Of a stretch of 64,000 bases of DNA, positions 62,976 through 64,000 are shown piece by piece (position 1 is the stretch's first letter; each line of letters begins with the position of its first letter). Origin of the DNA: Gemmatimonadota bacterium (lineage in GTDB: Bacteria; Gemmatimonadota; Gemmatimonadetes; Longimicrobiales; Gaopeijiaceae). Where the stretch lies: the NCBI GenBank assembly GCA_022564055.1, contig JADFMD010000002.1:1-64000 (forward strand), given 5' to 3'. Made by a program: the position numbers and the translations under genes. A model generated the notes under the pieces. That model did no database searches. It saw only the letters and a program-made list of their open reading frames with translations, and was not told where the DNA came from.

Positions 62976-63947
62976 ATGGGCCGGATCGCAGCACTCCTTT
63001 ACGGAATCGTCGCTTACCTGGTGTTTTTCGCCAGCTTCCTCTATGCAATCGGCTTCATCGGAAACTGGGTGGTCCCCCAGTCGGTTGACGTCGGTGGTGC
63101 AGCGTCCCCGTTTGGTACGGCGCTGCTCATCAACGTCCTTCTGCTCGGCCTCTTTGCCGCGCAGCACAACATAATGGCCAGGCCCGCCTTCAAGGCCGTG
63201 TGGACCAAGATCGTGCCGGAGCCGGTGGAGCGAAGCACCTACGTGCTCTTCGCCAGCCTGCTGCTGTTCCTCCTTTTCTGGCAGTGGCGGCCCATGACCG
63301 ACGAGATTTGGAATGTCCAGGGTGCGGCCATCGCGCCCCTCCTTACAGGACTCTCACTCGCTGGCTGGGGTCTGGTTCTCGCATCCACGGTCCTCATCAA
63401 CCACTTCGATCTCTTTGGGCTGCGCCAGGTCTACCTGCACTTCACGAAGCAGGAATACGTACCTTCGGGTTTTACCACACCGCTGTTCTACCGCCTCGTG
63501 CGGCACCCGCTCCTGCTCGGATTCATGATCGCCTTCTGGGCCACCGCCGTGATGACGGTCGGCCACCTGGTGTTCGCCGCGGTTACGACGGTCTGGATGC
63601 TCTTCTCGATTCAGCTCGAGGAGCGGGATCTCGTCGCTTTCCACGGCCAGGCCTACAAGGACTATCAGAAGAGCGTGCGCATGATCATTCCGCTGCCGAA
63701 GAAGGGTCCGGCACCCGAGTCTACCGCGCCCGCGCCTGCCGCATCCGAGCCTCCGGCATCCGCACCTTCGGCGCCCGAGCCTATAGTAGCCGCCCCTTCG
63801 GCGCCCGAGCCTACGGTAGCCGCTCCTTCGGCGCCCGAGCCTACGGCTCCGGAGCCCCCGGGGGACATCGCCGAGCAATCAGGCGGCGGCGAGGCAGCGG
63901 ACCCAGCCGATAGCGGGGACCCGGAGCCTTCTAGCCGAGACGCGTAA
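62976..63947 (+). CDS. MddA-like (methanethiol S-methyltransferase / NnrU-family) membrane protein with Pro/Ala/Ser repeat tail
   Basis: LYGIVAYLVFFASFLYAIGFIGNWVVPQSVD...LFAAQHNIMARPAFK...PEPVERSTYVLFASL...LINHFDLFGLRQVYLHF...LVRHPLLLGFMIAFWATAVMTVGHL...LEERDLVAFHGQAY; RBS gaggagg. Confidence 0.82.
   Translation: MGRIAALLYGIVAYLVFFASFLYAIGFIGNWVVPQSVDVGGAASPFGTALLINVLLLGLFAAQHNIMARPAFKAVWTKIVPEPVERSTYVLFASLLLFLLFWQWRPMTDEIWNVQGAAIAPLLTGLSLAGWGLVLASTVLINHFDLFGLRQVYLHFTKQEYVPSGFTTPLFYRLVRHPLLLGFMIAFWATAVMTVGHLVFAAVTTVWMLFSIQLEERDLVAFHGQAYKDYQKSVRMIIPLPKKGPAPESTAPAPAASEPPASAPSAPEPIVAAPSAPEPTVAAPSAPEPTAPEPPGDIAEQSGGGEAADPADSGDPEPSSRDA
63741..63860 (+). repeat. 4 x 30-bp in-frame tandem repeat in the MddA-like C-terminal tail
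   Basis: gcgcccgagcctatagtagccgccccttcg / gcgcccgagcctacggtagccgctccttcg and flanking degenerate copies; encodes APEPxVAAPS. Confidence 0.9.
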
Positions 63948-64000
63948 CGCCAAGCCGAGTTCGGTCGAAGCGACGGCCCGGGCATCACGGAATCCGAAGC

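Noticed and set aside
1-64000. tRNA/rRNA genes, insertion sequences or prophage
   Set aside because: No cloverleaf-like or rRNA-like sequence and no transposase/integrase ORF noticed by eye; a tRNAscan/ISfinder run would be needed to exclude them formally

Overview
High-GC bacterial chromosomal window with gene content resembling Gemmatimonadota (lineage is inference). It is densely packed, with about 57 supportable protein-coding genes, and I found no rRNA, tRNA, CRISPR array or recognisable IS element or prophage. Main blocks: the end of a polysaccharide locus (GT fragment, flippase, formyltransferase, polysaccharide deacetylase); exported AKR, VOC, cupin and HpaI-aldolase proteins; a UvrC-N-like nuclease and an HD hydrolase; PP2C, primary-type sigma factor and RsgA; a BtuFCD-like ABC importer; a membrane protein + SbcD-like + mini-Rad50/SbcC-like operon; DUF2723, HyuA-like, TrpE and M20 genes; a PspA-like/ECF sigma block; a HATPase protein; two TonB receptors; CtaA/COX15; an ABC exporter; acyl-CoA dehydrogenase; patatin; DnaQ-like exonuclease; SucA; a large NAD-GDH; a minor-pilin operon; a YbjN-like/DUF4956/CotH-like operon; and an MddA-like methyltransferase. 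Most notable: (1) an operon encoding an SbcCD-like pair in which both the nuclease (GNHD to GARD) and the ATPase (Walker A GGDGPLRS, Walker B D-T) have lost catalytic signatures while a CPTC zinc hook remains; (2) recurrent short tandem duplications (15-30 bp), several straddling stop codons at gene 3' ends; (3) a BNR-repeat/MoaD pair eroded by a 1-nt frameshift and two apparent deletions; (4) a minor-pilin operon with TTG and probable CTG starts at overlapping stop codons. Family assignments come from reading the translations, with no database search.
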